Of a stretch of DNA of 64,000 nucleotides, positions 35,594-49,265 are shown piece after piece. Position 1 is the stretch's first letter. The number at the start of each line of letters is the position of its first letter. Origin of the DNA: Glandiceps talaboti (taxonomy: Eukaryota; Hemichordata; Enteropneusta; Spengelidae). A program made the position numbers and the translations under genes. Location of the stretch: the NCBI RefSeq assembly GCF_964340395.1, contig NC_135571.1, forward strand, positions 13,522,546 to 13,586,545, in the 5' to 3' direction. The notes beneath the pieces were generated by a model that was not told the DNA's origin, made no database searches, and saw only the letters and a list, made by a program, of their open reading frames with translations.

Positions 35594-36409
35594 CAAGCGT
35601 AACTATCTACTTTACATTACAAATATACAAATAACAACATTAAAGTCTGCTTTGCTAAAAAATGTTAGACTCTCAGTTCACAAAAACAAAAACATTCCAA
35701 TGTGAAGACCTACACGCTGTAATCAGTGGTAGTTTGTTTTAACTTGTCTGTTTATCAAATTGGCTCTAATTTCCCCCCAAGGTTACCTACATGGCTGAAA
35801 GCAAGTTACAATTAAAAATAAACCATGCCCAAAGTAGCTGAGAATTCCTTTCGTATTTGTGATGGGTGTTCATGTCTAGTTAGTCTCACTTATTTCCTAC
35901 ACTCGGCAAGAAATAATGATACTGTTAAGTGTTTTGTATCAATCAATCGATTGATCAATTAGTCGTCAATTGTTTTTTTGGAATGCCAACTGTTGCACTT
36001 GTTGAATTTAAAGTTGCAGTAGTGAACAGTAGGCTATTTTTAATTGTCAAAAATTAGGCAAAAATTCTTAATGAATAGTTTGATTTTTGTAGAAATGTTT
36101 TACTATGCAGTCAAGACGTTGTTGTTAATTGTTACTATCAATGTGTCCATATTTTTGCAAACTCCACTTTCTATAGTGCACCATTTCCATGCTTGAAATT
36201 CAGGCATTGATCACTGCCATGACAACTCAAGACCCCTTAAATATACATAAAAATTTAACCCCAGGCATTTGGACATAACCTATTTCACAAAATCATCAAG
36301 TCTACCTTGGATAGGGTGCTCAAAGCAAATAGCTTAGGGAGTCTCATTTTACTATGATGTTAACCTTGGTGTTGATCTTGTTATGCCCTACAGCTGATAA
36401 ACTTACATC

Positions 36410-37010
36410 ACAGAAACATGTTACTTATAAGAAACTAAATATTTTATGAAATTTTACTTAGATTCAACCAGTTTGATTCTAAATTTTGATATCAGGACAT
36501 TAATTATGATTATTTCTATCATACCAGTCTAAAATTAAGTTGAGATTCAACAAAAAATTCCAGAAAAACAAGAATTTTTGTCAAATAATTTGGTGGGAAA
36601 GTAAACGTAATTTTAGTATAAATTCACAGATAAGTATTATATCTCTAATTTCAATCTAAAATGTTGTTGAGATTTGAGATTATTTGCCACAAATTTTGGT
36701 TGATTGATGTCAAAAGATGTTGGTAATTAATGGAAAGATTGTTTTGGAAAGATTGTACATATTGAATTTGGTTTAGATTTTAGTGGTTGCCTATTTATAG
36801 AATTTCAAAGTTGAAATGTGCCAAAAAAAATATTCTGAAAAAAAAGAAATTTTCGTTCAAATAATTTTGGTTGAAAAATAACACAATTTTAGTATCAGTT
36901 CACAAATAGGTAATATTTCTATGATTCCTGTCCAAAAATAAGTTTGAGATATGCTATAAACTTACTGAAAAACATGAATTTTGGTCAAAGAACTTCAGAA
37001 ATGTTTGTTC
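36410..37010 (+). repeat. Dispersed AT-rich element, about 130 bp monomer, plus orientation
   Basis: Monomers share CTATCATACCAGTCTAAAAT, AAAAACAAGAATTTTTGTCA and TTTTAGTATAAATTCACA (examples near 36515, 36558, 36890 and 36965). It is the inverse of the array at 9905-10505. Confidence 0.75.
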
Positions 37011-37825
37011 AAGGAGTGTAGAGGTGAAAGTTTGTTAGTTTTGCATGGATTCTTGTCTTTGGATTACCAATCTGTCACAGTCAATTGAATCACACTGATG
37101 GCGGCCGTAAGCAGACGTAGTACCTACAAAGTTCACTTTGTGTTGAGATTTATGGTTGTAGGTATCTCATCAAAACAGATCTACCAGAAGGCGGGTTTTT
37201 ATTGCACCCTGTAGTTGACGTCAGAGGACCAAACCAAATGACAATTTGACAGTCTCGTGATATTTTAGATATCATCTAGATATACGATAGCTGAAAAAGA
37301 TTTTATGATATTTTGTACCAAAAATGTAAAAAAAAAAATTGAAAAAGTGTTTGAAATTTAGAAGAAAGACCAACATAGTGCACAATGGTGGAGGAAAATA
37401 TATCTTAATCTTCATAGGGTGGTAACAAAATTAAAGAATGAAAAAAGTTTGTAAACTTTTAGTTGTCGGCATGAAGTGATGTTTTCAACATTTTCACAAA
37501 TAGGCGAAGTATGTACATCAAAATTAGATCTGTTTCTCAAATTACATGTTGAAATTTTTGTCCAATTTTTCTAAATTGTTGAGATGTCTTGACTTGACCA
37601 GGTTAAAAGTCACAGATGATTTCCGTTGGACTGTCACATAACATGGTAGTCCGGTGAGTCATAACTCCACAAATCATCCAGATAGGTATCTGCAAGTAAT
37701 CGTCGTGGCAACCACAGAATGAAACACTTACCCCAAGACTACTTCAAAGGTGAAAGGTCAAATACTATTTATTTTTCAAAGCCATAGTACTATAAAACCC
37801 TAAAGACAGGATTCATTTAATCTGT

Positions 37826-37925
37826 CACCCCTCTAAGGAAATGGAGTAATTATTTTCACCCCTCTTAAGTGAGACAATTAATGAATTATTGTTACCCCCT
37901 CTGAGAAAGTGGGGCAGTGATTTGA
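37826..37925. repeat. Degenerate short repeat TCACCCCTCTAAG
   Basis: Three loosely related units with CACCCCTCT / CACCCCTCTT / ACCCCCTCT followed by AT-rich spacers. Confidence 0.55.
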
Positions 37926-38065
37926 TGATGACCTCCAGGCATTTTGTGCCCTTGAAATGCAAACAGTAGATGGAATTGTTGTAAAAAGTCCCATCACAGA
38001 GTTTGTGTTGAGAGAGACGTCATTTGATGTCAGTTATAACATATATAGTCTCTGTTCACACTCAC

Positions 38066-38095
38066 AGTCAAAGTCAAAGTCAAAGTCAAAGTCGA
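38066..38095. repeat. (AAAGTC)n hexanucleotide repeat
   Basis: Five units of AGTCAA preceding GTCGATAC. Confidence 0.9.
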
Positions 38096-38150
38096 TACAT
38101 TGTGTAGGCCAATGTTTCTCTTGATAATAAACTTTCCCAATGATTTGCCA

Positions 38151-38290
38151 GGTTACGTACCAACTTGTTTGGTAAAATCTACCTGAGTTCACCTGTCATT
38201 TTAGGGTGAATTTCTACCAGGGTTCCGTACCAACTTGTTTTGTACAATCTATCTGAGTTCACCTGTCATTTTAGGTAAATTTCTATTCTG
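38151..38290. repeat. Tandem duplication, about 74 bp
   Basis: CGTACCAACTTGTTTGGTAA and GAGTTCACCTGTCATTTTAG occur twice. A different 52-bp duplication (ACAATCCCAACACAAATCAT) follows at about 38374-38450. Confidence 0.9.
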
Positions 38291-38660
38291 CTATATTCCA
38301 AAACAGGACAACAGAGTTCACAGTAAACACCTGATGATCGTAAACAGTAGTATATCAGGTGTTCAATTGCCCACAATCCCAACACAAATCATTCACAGGA
38401 CACTAGTGGTCCATCCAAAGTTTCTACAATCCCAACACAAATCATCCTCAAGACAGTAAGTCCATTGTTTGCACAGTCAAGATGAACCTGTTCTACCCAT
38501 CAATTGTTTGAACAAACAAGACAATCCCATTATGTGCACTGGTGCATAACTGTGAAAGTTTTCCAATTTGAAAGCTGACATTGTAATCCCTATTGTAGGT
38601 ATGTGGTTCTATTGTTGAATGGACGTACTAGAAGTTTATCCACCTGTATTAACAATGTCG

Positions 38661-38855
38661 TCTATCAATGTCTATACTGTCGGGTGGTATGAGGACGAAC
38701 ACAGCGTCCATCTATGAATGTCTATACTGTCGGGTGGTATGAGGACGAACACAGCGTCCATCTATGAATGTCTATACTGTCGGGTGGTATGAGGACGAAC
38801 ACAGCGTCCATCTATCAATGTCTATACTGTCGGTTGTCATGAGGACGAACACAGA
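38661..38855. repeat. Minisatellite, 50 bp unit, 4 copies
   Basis: Nearly identical units starting at 38661, 38711, 38761 and 38811 with TCTATACTGTCGGGTGGTAT and GAGGACGAACACAGCGTCCA. The high identity suggests a recent array. Confidence 0.96.
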
Positions 38856-40325
38856 ATTGAATTTGTTGGCTGGTATTCCGGCTTTCTTCAAAAAAAACCC
38901 TCGCTAACGTTCAGTAACAAATATTTTCGGCAGTAGTAGTATAGTAACCTTATCGGAATCTAGTTTTTGAAGTGACTACGTAGCTTTTGTCCGAATCATT
39001 CAGACGTCATCAGTGTAATGACATTATGCCGTATGGTCAGATGACCTCCTGATGGATCAATTTGTATGCTAATAAATATTTTAGTATTTACTATACAAGA
39101 CAGTCTGACTAATATTTTGTCATTTCAATATTAATACCTTCACTGATATCTAAACAAATAGTTTCATTGTTTGTATGGTAAAAATAACAGATATTTAAAA
39201 AAAAAAATAAAAAAATAGTTTATAGTTCACTGGAAACCTGACTGATATTTCAAGTGTGTCAATATAAAACACATTCGTAGACATTTTTAAAAGAACAATT
39301 TTTTTTTCTTTTCTGAGACAAAAATAAATCTATTATTGTGCCTGTGTACAAAAAAACAAACAAATAATGAATGTGTATATCTCAATATTTTGAACCCCCC
39401 TCCCCCCCAAAAAAAAAAAAAAAAAAAATACTAGCAATGTATGTTTAAAGTAAAATCTCATCAAAATTAGATCGTAACAAATAATCTGACAAAAACAAAT
39501 AAATTCAGAGAAATAATAATGTTACCAAAATTTAACTCAAACAATCAAAAGTGTGTTCTGAACAAAACAGAAAAACAAATGATAAACTATCAGTGACCTT
39601 CACCTTATCCGTGACATTTAGTAAATTCTGGAATTTCAAAATTTCTAGTTTTATGGTTCTGTCCTTGGAGTAACCCTGGTATTGTCGGGCTTAACATTAC
39701 TTTGTTGTTGTTGAAAATTGTTGAAAGTCCTTCACTTCCCATTCAAAAAAAGTTAACTTTTGTTCCAAAGACAATTTCTAAAATTGGTAACTGAAATTTT
39801 GACATCAAAAGTTTTACTGTGGTTTACCAAACTAATTAAATAGAGGCCAAAATATTATCAAAATGTAGTTATTTTAAGGAGAGAAAAACCAACTTTCATA
39901 TGGCAAAGTTATGAGACATTGTGATAATGTCAGACTAATTTTACGCTTAAAAAAGAAGCGAAATAAATTGTTTATCTGACCTAAAATTTTCCCATCTTTG
40001 TTTAATAGTATACCATGGTTCTAAACTTTAGTAGAAACAATTTGACAAGCTCTAGTTCCTTTTCTGTATAATTTGATGTACTGAGATAGACTTGGTAGGG
40101 TTAGGTTCCAGTTGATGGCAGAGAGCTTTAGGCAAATATTGTTACCACACTGGTGGTCTCCAAGTCAGAAGTACAGACCAAAACACAGAAATTGTTGACA
40201 AGTTTAGACTAGAAAGTTGTAGACTTGTGACGTGTCTCCAGTCAAATCTTACAAGAATCCAGTCGTCTTGAACCAATCGTAGTTTCACTTTACGATGTGT
40301 GAGTGTAGATGATGACAGAATAGGG

Positions 40326-40464
40326 AACTTGTAATCCAGACTGAGCATGCTCAGATGCAAAGGACTATGGGATTATCTGTAGTTATGATACTTAATCTGG
40401 AAAAAATAACTCCAAATATTCCCACAGTCCTTTGATCTGAGCATGCTCAATTTGAACTACAAGT
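40326..40464. mobile_element. MITE with palindromic TGAGCATGCTCA ends
   Basis: AACTTGTAATCCAGACTGAG at 40326 with GCATGCTCAGATGCAAAGGA is inverted on the right (TCCTTTGATCTGAGCATGCT to AACTACAAGTT, ending 40464). A third, single arm lies at 52438-52480. Arms about 46 bp. Confidence 0.82.
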
Positions 40465-41345
40465 TGATTATTAGAAAATTTCCATCTGATACTACTGAGT
40501 AGATAACTTGATGAGAAAAATTAAGAAAATGGCAATTTGACAGGAACTCAGATGTAATGAAATTCCAATGAATTTGTCTTGAATCAGAAAATAGACACTT
40601 TCAATTACTTGACACTTTATTGCAAAGCCAGCAATATGAAAAAAGTGGCAGGTGAGTTCCGATGAAACAAGATACTCAGATGTCCATGTAATGAAATCTA
40701 AATGTAAAGTGGAGGGAATTATTTGATGACTTGAATTGTCTGCTTTGCGGCGATATTGAAAATTCTGACATGACAATCTCACCATGGTGTTAAACCTAAT
40801 ACACATACATGTCAACTTAATCAAAGCTTTATTCATTAAAGTGTTGGGAAATACGATGAGCTTCCTTCCTTTCATGTTCGATCTAAATTTATTTGATTTT
40901 TTATCGCCGTTCCCAAATTAAAATAATTTTGATTCTTATCGCACTAAAGTAGCTAAGAAGGAAGAAATTATAGGTTGCAATCAAAATAATTAGATTTTAT
41001 GTAAGAATTTGAAAAGTTTAAGATTTGACCTTTTCAATATCGAGCACATTTCCCGCCAAAAGTGTTTGCTAACAATGTATCAGTTTCCTATATTTTTTTG
41101 GACTTTGTGATGTTATATTCAACAGAAAATACTTTGATAGTCTCCGTATTTAAATTTAAATCAGATTTCCTGTAATATTGAAAGTTTCACATTTGACCTC
41201 TACACTTTAGAGCACTTTTCCAACCAAAAATATTTGCCATAAATCTCTTGTTTTCCGATAATTTTTGGAAAGTTGTTATTATATTAAACTTCAATGACTG
41301 TAATAGTCTATAGGTTTGAATTAAAATCAAAATTTTGGCTAAAGT

Positions 41346-41524
41346 AGGCCAAAAAATATATATATCTAGTTCTGGTCAGTGTGCGCGTGCCCTGAATACC
41401 CTCGCGTCAATCCTTTTTTGTGTATTTACTAATTTGCAAAAAAAAAAATTAGCAAAAAAAATAATAATTCGCGTCATCGAGAAAGTTTACCCTGACCAGA
41501 ACCAGATATTTTTTTTTTTGGCCT
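41346..41524. mobile_element. MITE with GGCC-A(n)-TTCTGGTCAG ends
   Basis: Left end GGCCAAAAAATATATATATC then TAGTTCTGGTCAG; right end CTGACCAGAACCAGATATTT then TTGGCC in inverted order. The interior contains CGCGTCAATCC and CGCGTCATCG. A half-copy is at 48089-48120. It sits inside a block of the AT-rich 130-bp family (about 41030-41310). Confidence 0.82.
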
Positions 41525-42205
41525 TATATGATTTATTTATTTTAAAAAACACAAAGTGTGTCACAGAATAATATTAAGTGTTGAACTTTGCCACAAAAAG
41601 TATTTGTTATTTTGGGGAATGTTGCTGTCATTTTAGACTAAATATAAAACTACGGTCATTTTCATTTTTATCAATAAATAGTATATACTTCTAGAAATAA
41701 ACAAACTAAAAATCAAAGTTTGAATGTTTTATTTGTTTACATGATAATTTTGTTGTTGAGAAATGACAGACATTTTGACCTTGCAAAGAAAGACAAAATA
41801 TTTCAAAATGCTAAGTATTACATAATTTTAAAGACAATGTAGGTAACAGCTTTGGAAAGTGTCTAAATTTTAGTCAAATGATGCTTTCAGTATTATGCAA
41901 CGACAGCAGATGTTACTTTGTTATTATCGGACAAGTCTGTAAAGATTAGTAATTAGTGAATCCCTGGGATTATTTCACTATTTCATAATATTTGTATCAA
42001 CAATTGTGTACAATGTTTATTTCTATATTTTCAAAGTAGATTTGTAGTCTGCAATGCACATTCTCGTCACATACTAGAGCATATTTACCACTGTTAGTTG
42101 ACAGTAATCTTGGAATGTGCTGTAAAGAAGTCTGTCGTTTTAAGACAATAGCGATGTGTGCTATTACCAGTCCTTACTTTGTGTATGTACTATAGAACAA
42201 AACAG

Positions 42206-42300
42206 GAGACCAGACCATTCAAATGTCTTTAAAAAATCCCCCTCGAGACCAAAACAGGACAGCCTGTATCCCCCTAGAGACCAGACCATTTAATTGTCTA
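42206..42300. repeat. Short direct duplication
   Basis: GAGACCAGACCATT followed by TGTCT occurs near 42208 and again near 42279, separated by CCCCCTCGAGACCAAAACAG. Confidence 0.75.
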
Positions 42301-45300
42301 TACTTTTAGGAAACACCAGTGTGGATTTTTGTAATATGGTAAAATTGACAAGATTCCTACAGGAATTAAATTTTGACTAGTAAGCAAATTTTTCTGAGTT
42401 TAAACAGAAAGAACAGAGTAATATTGAGTCCTTTACAATGTTTTTAATCCAAGGTTCTCACATTAGGGTTAACTTGTCAGTTAAAGGCAAGGGTTTTAAT
42501 CTCAGGTTTTCACAAGTTAGTGTTATTTTATCAGTAGAGCCATGAGGATTACTTAGGATTACTATTTTGTTCTACACAAATATTTTTTATAGCTCTGCCA
42601 GACGACTTTTTTGTATACCTAAATTTCAATGCGTATCAGATATCAGCCACATTCTCACATCAATGGCATCATAAGAAGTACTATTTTATTCAGAACCAAC
42701 TTTTTATACCGATCAGCCAGGTTTTCTCACCTAAGTTTAAATCTCCAACACTAGTGCACTTCTCTTGTGGCGACCATTCAACAAATTTCTCTGAATATAT
42801 ATTTGGACAAATAAAGATTATTATATATATATATACTGTATTAGAAATCTTAATCTAAATTGTATGTGTCTGTAATACACTCGTCGTGGGACAATAGGAT
42901 TGTTTTGGGTCACTATTTAGGTGAAGAAATTAGTAACAGCTGTATTTTAACGATAGTGAAAAATATGATGTCGGTAGAGTAGAGATGTAACATTTAATAT
43001 TCAATTTCAAGTTAGAACAGAGATGTCTATATCGATGTTACGTACGGCATTCATGAATACCAGTGTACGAAATACCAAACTTAGTTAAGAACTATGTTGC
43101 TAATTGAAAGCATTTTACAGTATGCCACAGAAAATTAGACATACGAGTTAGGTACGAAACAGCGGCAGTCACAGAAAAAAATGTCCCCAAAATAGACAAA
43201 CATAATTAATTGTAATGTAAAGAATCAAATTATTGTATCGAAGTGTGATCAAACCTACTTTAGATTTTATTTCATTTTGGTTTGTAAAGTTTACTCAGTT
43301 GTGAGTCATAGTAAACTCTGTAATATGAAGACTATGAAGGTATGTGTTGTAGTCTGATACATTTTAGATCGGATGTTACCAATCATTTTTTTATACGATT
43401 TACTACACTTTTTCTTTTTTTTTTCTTTTGTATTGGAACGTTGTCATCTAAGTTGTATATTCTATCAAAAAATTAATCAAAATTAATGAAAATTTGAAAA
43501 AAATGTGAAAATTTTGTTGGGTATGTTCGACAACACATTTAGTATGTTGTTGAAATATTGCTTGTATACATCTAAATCACTTTTTGATACAAAATATGAA
43601 ATTTTGAGTATATTTACAGAAGCTTTTCATTTAGTGTTGATAAGTTTCAAAGAAATTTTTTTGTTGTTGAAAAATTTGTGCAAATATTGAAAAGGAAATA
43701 GCTTACATTTTGTACCACGTTTGACAACATGGATGTCATCTGTTGCAGATGTGTCTAACATATGTTAGTAAAGTTTAACAGAAAGTGACAGCGTTTTCCA
43801 ACCCTTTTGAGTACAGTGATTTTCATCTACAATATATATTTTCAACCACTTCCAACAAATGACTGTAAATTACACGTTTAAGATGAGAAATTCCATTGCT
43901 GTACTCAACATCTGATTTGAAATCAGGTCATGGAAATTCTTTCCGCACTACTAAAGTCAAAAGTTGGTGTGCAGATGTTGTCAGACATTATCCCATGAGC
44001 CAAGGTAATAATCTTCAGTGACTTGGGGGGTCTGATGTAATTAAGCGAAGTGGCTCTGTTGGAAAGCAATCAGCAAACAAAAACTATGTCATCGTGAATA
44101 GGAACTCATAGTACGGGTGTTCCAAACCATCGTGGATGAAAAATTCTCCGATATTTATCAGGATTGTTGGATCTACGTCTGTGCAAATTGTGGATTTAAT
44201 GCAGTGGAGGCGAATGATTTTTTTTTGTGCAACTCTGAAGTGAATGTGTGTTTAACCATGCCTATGTAGTCTTATAATGGGTAAGTTGGTATCTTACTAG
44301 GAGGAATTTTTATATGGCATTCTTCTACCATTTTAGTTTATCGACTTCAAAGATAAACCCCATCCTGGTTCACGTAGTCACTTTTCATTCTATCACTTTC
44401 ACATACCGACCGACCTACCCATTGGAAAGAAAAAAATGACTTTCAGCTCCAATTCACTGTTTTCATGCTGTTAAAACTCATCACAGAAATTCTTGCATCA
44501 TTTACATAACTGTTTAGGTTTTGATTCATAAATGTTACGTACATGTACAATAGAATGTCAAATGTAGATTTCTGAATGGGAAGTGAACGACAATGAACAA
44601 ATTTGTCTCGAAATTCTTGATGAAAATGCGCTCTTTAAAAAGTAAAATGCATACCAGAAAATAAAGTCAGTAGTCCACAGTACTTAGTATGTGTATGCTG
44701 CCCTGTCATTGGAGTTTGATGTCATTTAGTGCAGTTAGTGTACATATGTGGGAAAATGTAAACTTGTTTTTTTATAAAATGTAAACTTGTTTTTTTATGA
44801 CTTTTTGATCATAAATCACCAAAATTGTGACATCATGTCATAAAGAAATTCCATTCTTGTCATTTTGATCTAAAATAATTATCAGATTTGGCAAAAAATT
44901 TCAAAAATCAAAAAAATTTTGGAACAAATTTTGGTAATAATGAACCTCAGATCAACTTGTCATATTGGAAATGTTGGCAGTCTTCTCTGTTTTTCAAATC
45001 ATAAGATCTGAATGTAATATTTGGTTTGTGGTTTAAGCTGAAATGGATATAGTAATAACAGAAATGGAGACACATTTGCGGTATTTGTTGCGAATTTTGT
45101 ATGTACTGGTACTTGAAAGTGTGAGTACTAATTTTTGTGCTTTAGGCAAATTTTTGGTACTATGAATTTTTATTAATGAAAAAAAAGAGTTTTTTTTGGT
45201 TTGGTTCTATTAACCTGTAAAAAAATAGTGAAAATTTGCAGCCATGTCGTCCAGTTAGTACTTGTGTACTATTATCGTAAGTATGATTATACATACATTG

Positions 45301-47290
45301 TTAGGCAGCCCATGTGTCTAATCTGTAGAACATAACATAATAATAATAACTATTTATAGAAATATGTCGCCCTTATTCAATACACAAATGGCTGTTTTTG
45401 AGACCAGGAGAAATTTAGAGCCGAGACAGTACAATGATATAAGTGACAGAGTTTTATTTAACATTGTGGTTGTCGTACTCGGGGCATCCAATATCAAGTA
45501 CTTGAGGCTTCATACAATAGTTTGGACGATTCATTTTATGCTTGAATGATTACTGGCCATTGTATGCATAATAAAGGGTGGAGAATCAGCCAAGCGTGCA
45601 GCGATCTCACATCTCTTTAAATCACCTGCCAGCTTCTAACAAAACGTTGTTTGGTTGTATTCTGGTTGTAGAAAAAGAGAGGGTGTAGATATATAGTTCA
45701 TAGCAAGGGCAATTTACAAAATCAAGTTTGACCCACTTCATTCACCACTATCGGACATTTTTTTGAAAACATTGTGAAATAAAATTATTTTGACCGAAAA
45801 TTTTGGTATCAATGGTTCAATATTGTCTTTGTCTATAATTTTAGTCTAAAATATAAATATGATTTATGAAAAAGTAATAAAAAAATGTCAAAATGTGTTC
45901 TGCCAATTTTGTTGGGAAACTACATAATGTTGAAGTTTATAATTATCCTCAGCCTAAGGTATGGTGATGATCTGGTTATTGAAAGGTGATAAGTATAATT
46001 ATATTTGAAATGGATAGTGTTTACAGTAAAATTCTAAACTGAAAAAAAAGCTTTTCCAAACAAATCTATACTTATCAAATTTATTTATTTTTGTCAATTT
46101 TTAGCTCAGTTTGAGTTTATTTTGGATTGGCCTCTTAGAATCAACCTTCTTGTAAGGATTGTTGTCAAAATTTTGGTTCAAAATTTAAAAAGAAATAAAA
46201 GAATTACATAAAATAAAGTGTACATAAAATGATAGTTTCCAATTCACCTGTCGGCCATAAATAATATTCTAAATTTTGTTATCTGTCATTGAATGAGGTT
46301 GAATAGAGAATTCAACATGTTATGGTTCATAGGAGGGGTAATTATAAATTTGGCTAATTTTTTTATTTATTGATGTAGTTAATCTGCATCATTGATCTAA
46401 TTCTCATATTAACAATTCATTTTTATTTGAGCAATTACCAGTATTCTTATTTTAGCAGTAATTGTCGTAAAACCGGGATCACGATTTATTTCAACTATAA
46501 AGTTTATAAATGTACACCAGTCTTTAACATTTTAGTATTTGATATGTGGTGATCATATTTTAAGAACTGAATGAAAGATGTCAGTTGTGAAAACTCTAGT
46601 AGATTTTGAGAAGAATTTTGAGAGAAAATGGCTGAAGTACAAACTGACAACCTTCACAAAAACTGTGTAATTAATACAGAATTATACTATAGTGTACAGT
46701 TTTGATATAGATACAACCAACATATTTTATCATTCTATTCTTAATCTTTGCACGCTAACATAATGTCGTCTGTTAGTGTTAGCTTCAAAAGATCACATAT
46801 CATGAAAAGAGTGGGAAAAAATTCTAAAAAACCATCTCACTTCCTATCTTGTTGTGTCTCTGTGTTCTTATATATCGTGTTAGATTATTTAAGATGACAG
46901 AATTGAAATTCAATTCAGGAAATCATACTATGAAAAAGGAGTCAATGAAAGTAAAATGGTGAGGATATCACTATGGTGGCAGACGAATGACCTCCAAAGT
47001 GACATGCTAACAACAGCTGGAGTCTACAACATGTATCATGTCTGTCATCATAGTGTGTTAAATGAAATTGTTAAAAAAACATTCTGTGGTCAGAAAAAGA
47101 TATTCAATATTTGATATGAAGCGTATGCAGAGTGCTGCAAGTAAATATGAATTGTATGAAAATGTATACTTGAAATATGATATGTTGATTATTTGATATT
47201 GTATTAATTAAATATAAGATAAAATATATGTATGGTTAGATATGATATGATGGATATCATGTAAGGATGAAATGTTATATGACTTATGTC

Positions 47291-47591
47291 ATGTATATGT
47301 ATGTATGTGTGTACGTATGTACGTACGTACGTACGTACGTACGTATGTATGTACGTACGTACGTACGTACGTACGTACATACATACATACATACACATAC
47401 CATACATACATACATACATACATTCATACATACATACATACATACATACATACATACATACATACACACACACACATACATACATACATACATACATACA
47501 TACACACATACAGTACATACATACATACACACACATACATACATACATACATACATACATACATACATACATACATACATACATACATACA
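47291..47591. repeat. Compound TATG / GTAC / CATA microsatellite
   Basis: TATG units, then a self-complementary (GTAC)n block at about 47310-47380, then CATA/CACA units. The halves are reverse complements, so the tract can form a hairpin. Confidence 0.97.
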
Positions 47592-47715
47592 CTTGCATGT
47601 CACAATTTATTTCATAATGTTGTATAATGAAAAATATTTTATGAATAAAATTTAAAAGATAAAGTTTGATGACATGAAATAACACCATGTAATATATTCA
47701 TATATTAAACAAAAG

Positions 47716-47795
47716 ACATAGTCTAAACAATAGACAATTGTTCTATAACATAGTCTAAACAATAGACAATTGTTCTATAACGTAGTCTAAACAAT
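47716..47795. repeat. Tandem repeat, 32 bp unit, 2.5 copies
   Basis: ACATAGTCTAAACAATAGAC plus AATTGTTCTATA at 47716, 47748 and partly 47780. Each unit contains the inverted pair ACAATAG / CTATTGT-like sequences. Confidence 0.9.
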
Positions 47796-47956
47796 AGTTG
47801 GTATGTCATGCTATGCAATTATGTGAAACAGTCAAATAACTTATCATGGATACAGGTAAGATGGTTGTCTCTCAAGTTTTGGAGATTTATTTGGGATAAG
47901 TGCTAAAACAATATGTGAAGGAAATATAGAATATAAGAATGTTGTATTAAAGAATT

Positions 47957-48088
47957 AGTAGTAGTAATAGTAGTAGTAGTAGTAGTAATAGTAGTAGTAG
48001 TAGTAGTAATAGTAGTAGTAGTAGTAGTAATAGTAGTAGTAGTAGTAGTAATAGTAGTAGTAGTAGTAGTAATAGTAGTAGTAGTAGG
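47957..48088. repeat. (GTA)n with regular AATA variant, 21 bp higher-order unit
   Basis: AATAGTAGTAGTAGTAGTAG units recur every 21 bp, at least five times, so the array expanded as a 21-mer and not only as a trinucleotide. Confidence 0.95.
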
Positions 48089-48120
48089 GCCAAAAAAATA
48101 AAATTGTTTCTGATCAGGAC
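48089..48120. mobile_element. Partial MITE end (GGCC-A family)
   Basis: GGCCAAAAAAATAAAATTGT then TTCTGATCAGG resembles the left terminal repeat at 41348. It directly abuts the GTA array. Confidence 0.55.
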
Positions 48121-49079
48121 AGTTTGTCTAAAGTGGTGTGACAGCACACATTTTTTTCTTTCTTGTTTATTCTCAACAAACCTGTCACTCAGTCTACTAT
48201 TTATGGCAGTTACTGTTCTTTTTATTTAGTACTTTACAGCAAGTGTGTATGTGGGGCAGATGTCATTTGCTTGTTCATGATTGGCTCTGCAGTTGTCTTC
48301 ACTGAAGTAGGGAGGGTTATTTTTGGGTTGCCTCCCCCCCAAAAAATAATTTGTAAAATGTTTGTTCTTGTATGTATAATAACCAACCGTTTACACATTG
48401 TTTAGCTTTTTCACAATATACTTTAAATGAAAGTGCTAGAGGAGTGAAAAGTCTACATAAAATGTAAAAAATAATGTTTCATACTAGCAATGGTAAAATG
48501 TTTTAACTTATACAATATAACAAAGTTTGCCCCCCAGAATTATGATTTATGATAAACGGATGTAACGGAAAGGAAATATAGTTTGTAATTATGTATATTA
48601 AAAATGATTAATGTTGTAACATTATGACAAGTCAATGGTTTTATCAACTGTAGGTATAGTAACTTATCTTATAAACTCATACAATATAGCAAAGTTTGCC
48701 AAAATGTTATTAAACGGATGTACCAGAGACACGGAAAGATAATATAGTACATACTCATGTATATTAAAAATGATTAATATTTTCCATCGTTATGATAACT
48801 TAAAGTCAGTGTTTTTTATTAGCTGTGCATATATTAACCTATTTTATAAACTCACATTAGAGTGGCAGACATTTACAGTTCATTTGAATACAAATTATTT
48901 CCTAAATTATAAATGATAGATCTATTGTTATTCACTTTAATTGAAATTTTTTAGACAAAATTTTACCTATTTTACAGTTACTGCATCAATTTCACCGTGT
49001 GTTAGTATTAGCTGGCATTCACCTAAATGTCCACTTCCTGTATTCTCCTTCACTACAGATGTATTATTACCAATTTAAA

Positions 49080-49265
49080 GTAATGTAATTTTGTGAAATT
49101 ATTGGACATAATTATGATCATTTTTATCTAAAATTTTGAAATATTTTCATTCAAAGAATCATTTTCATTATTTCTGTGTAAAAATTAATTTGTAATTGCC
49201 AAAAAAGTTATGAAAAAGCAAGAATTTTTTGGCCTAAAAATTTTGGCAGGAAATTTATTGCCCTG
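49080..49265 (+). repeat. Copy of the dispersed AT-rich element
   Basis: GCCAAAAAAGTTATGAAAAA then GCAAGAATTTTTTGGC at about 49198-49233 matches the family core. Further diverged copies lie around 44886-44940, 45770-45930 and 51000-51600. Confidence 0.6.

Noticed and set aside
37905-37945. Possible start of the expected SWDDSSS exon (GATTTGATGATGACC)
   Set aside because: In the required phase it reads SDLMMT and does not match the conserved acidic-serine segment.
40492-40875. 127-codon minus-strand frame
   Set aside because: No recognisable domain, composition like surrounding DNA, and no splice or promoter context. The same holds for 34329-34721, 53630-53974 and 62599-62892.
45364-45549. 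61-codon + strand frame as a NAV exon
   Set aside because: No similarity to NAV segments, and no good acceptor or donor in phase 2.
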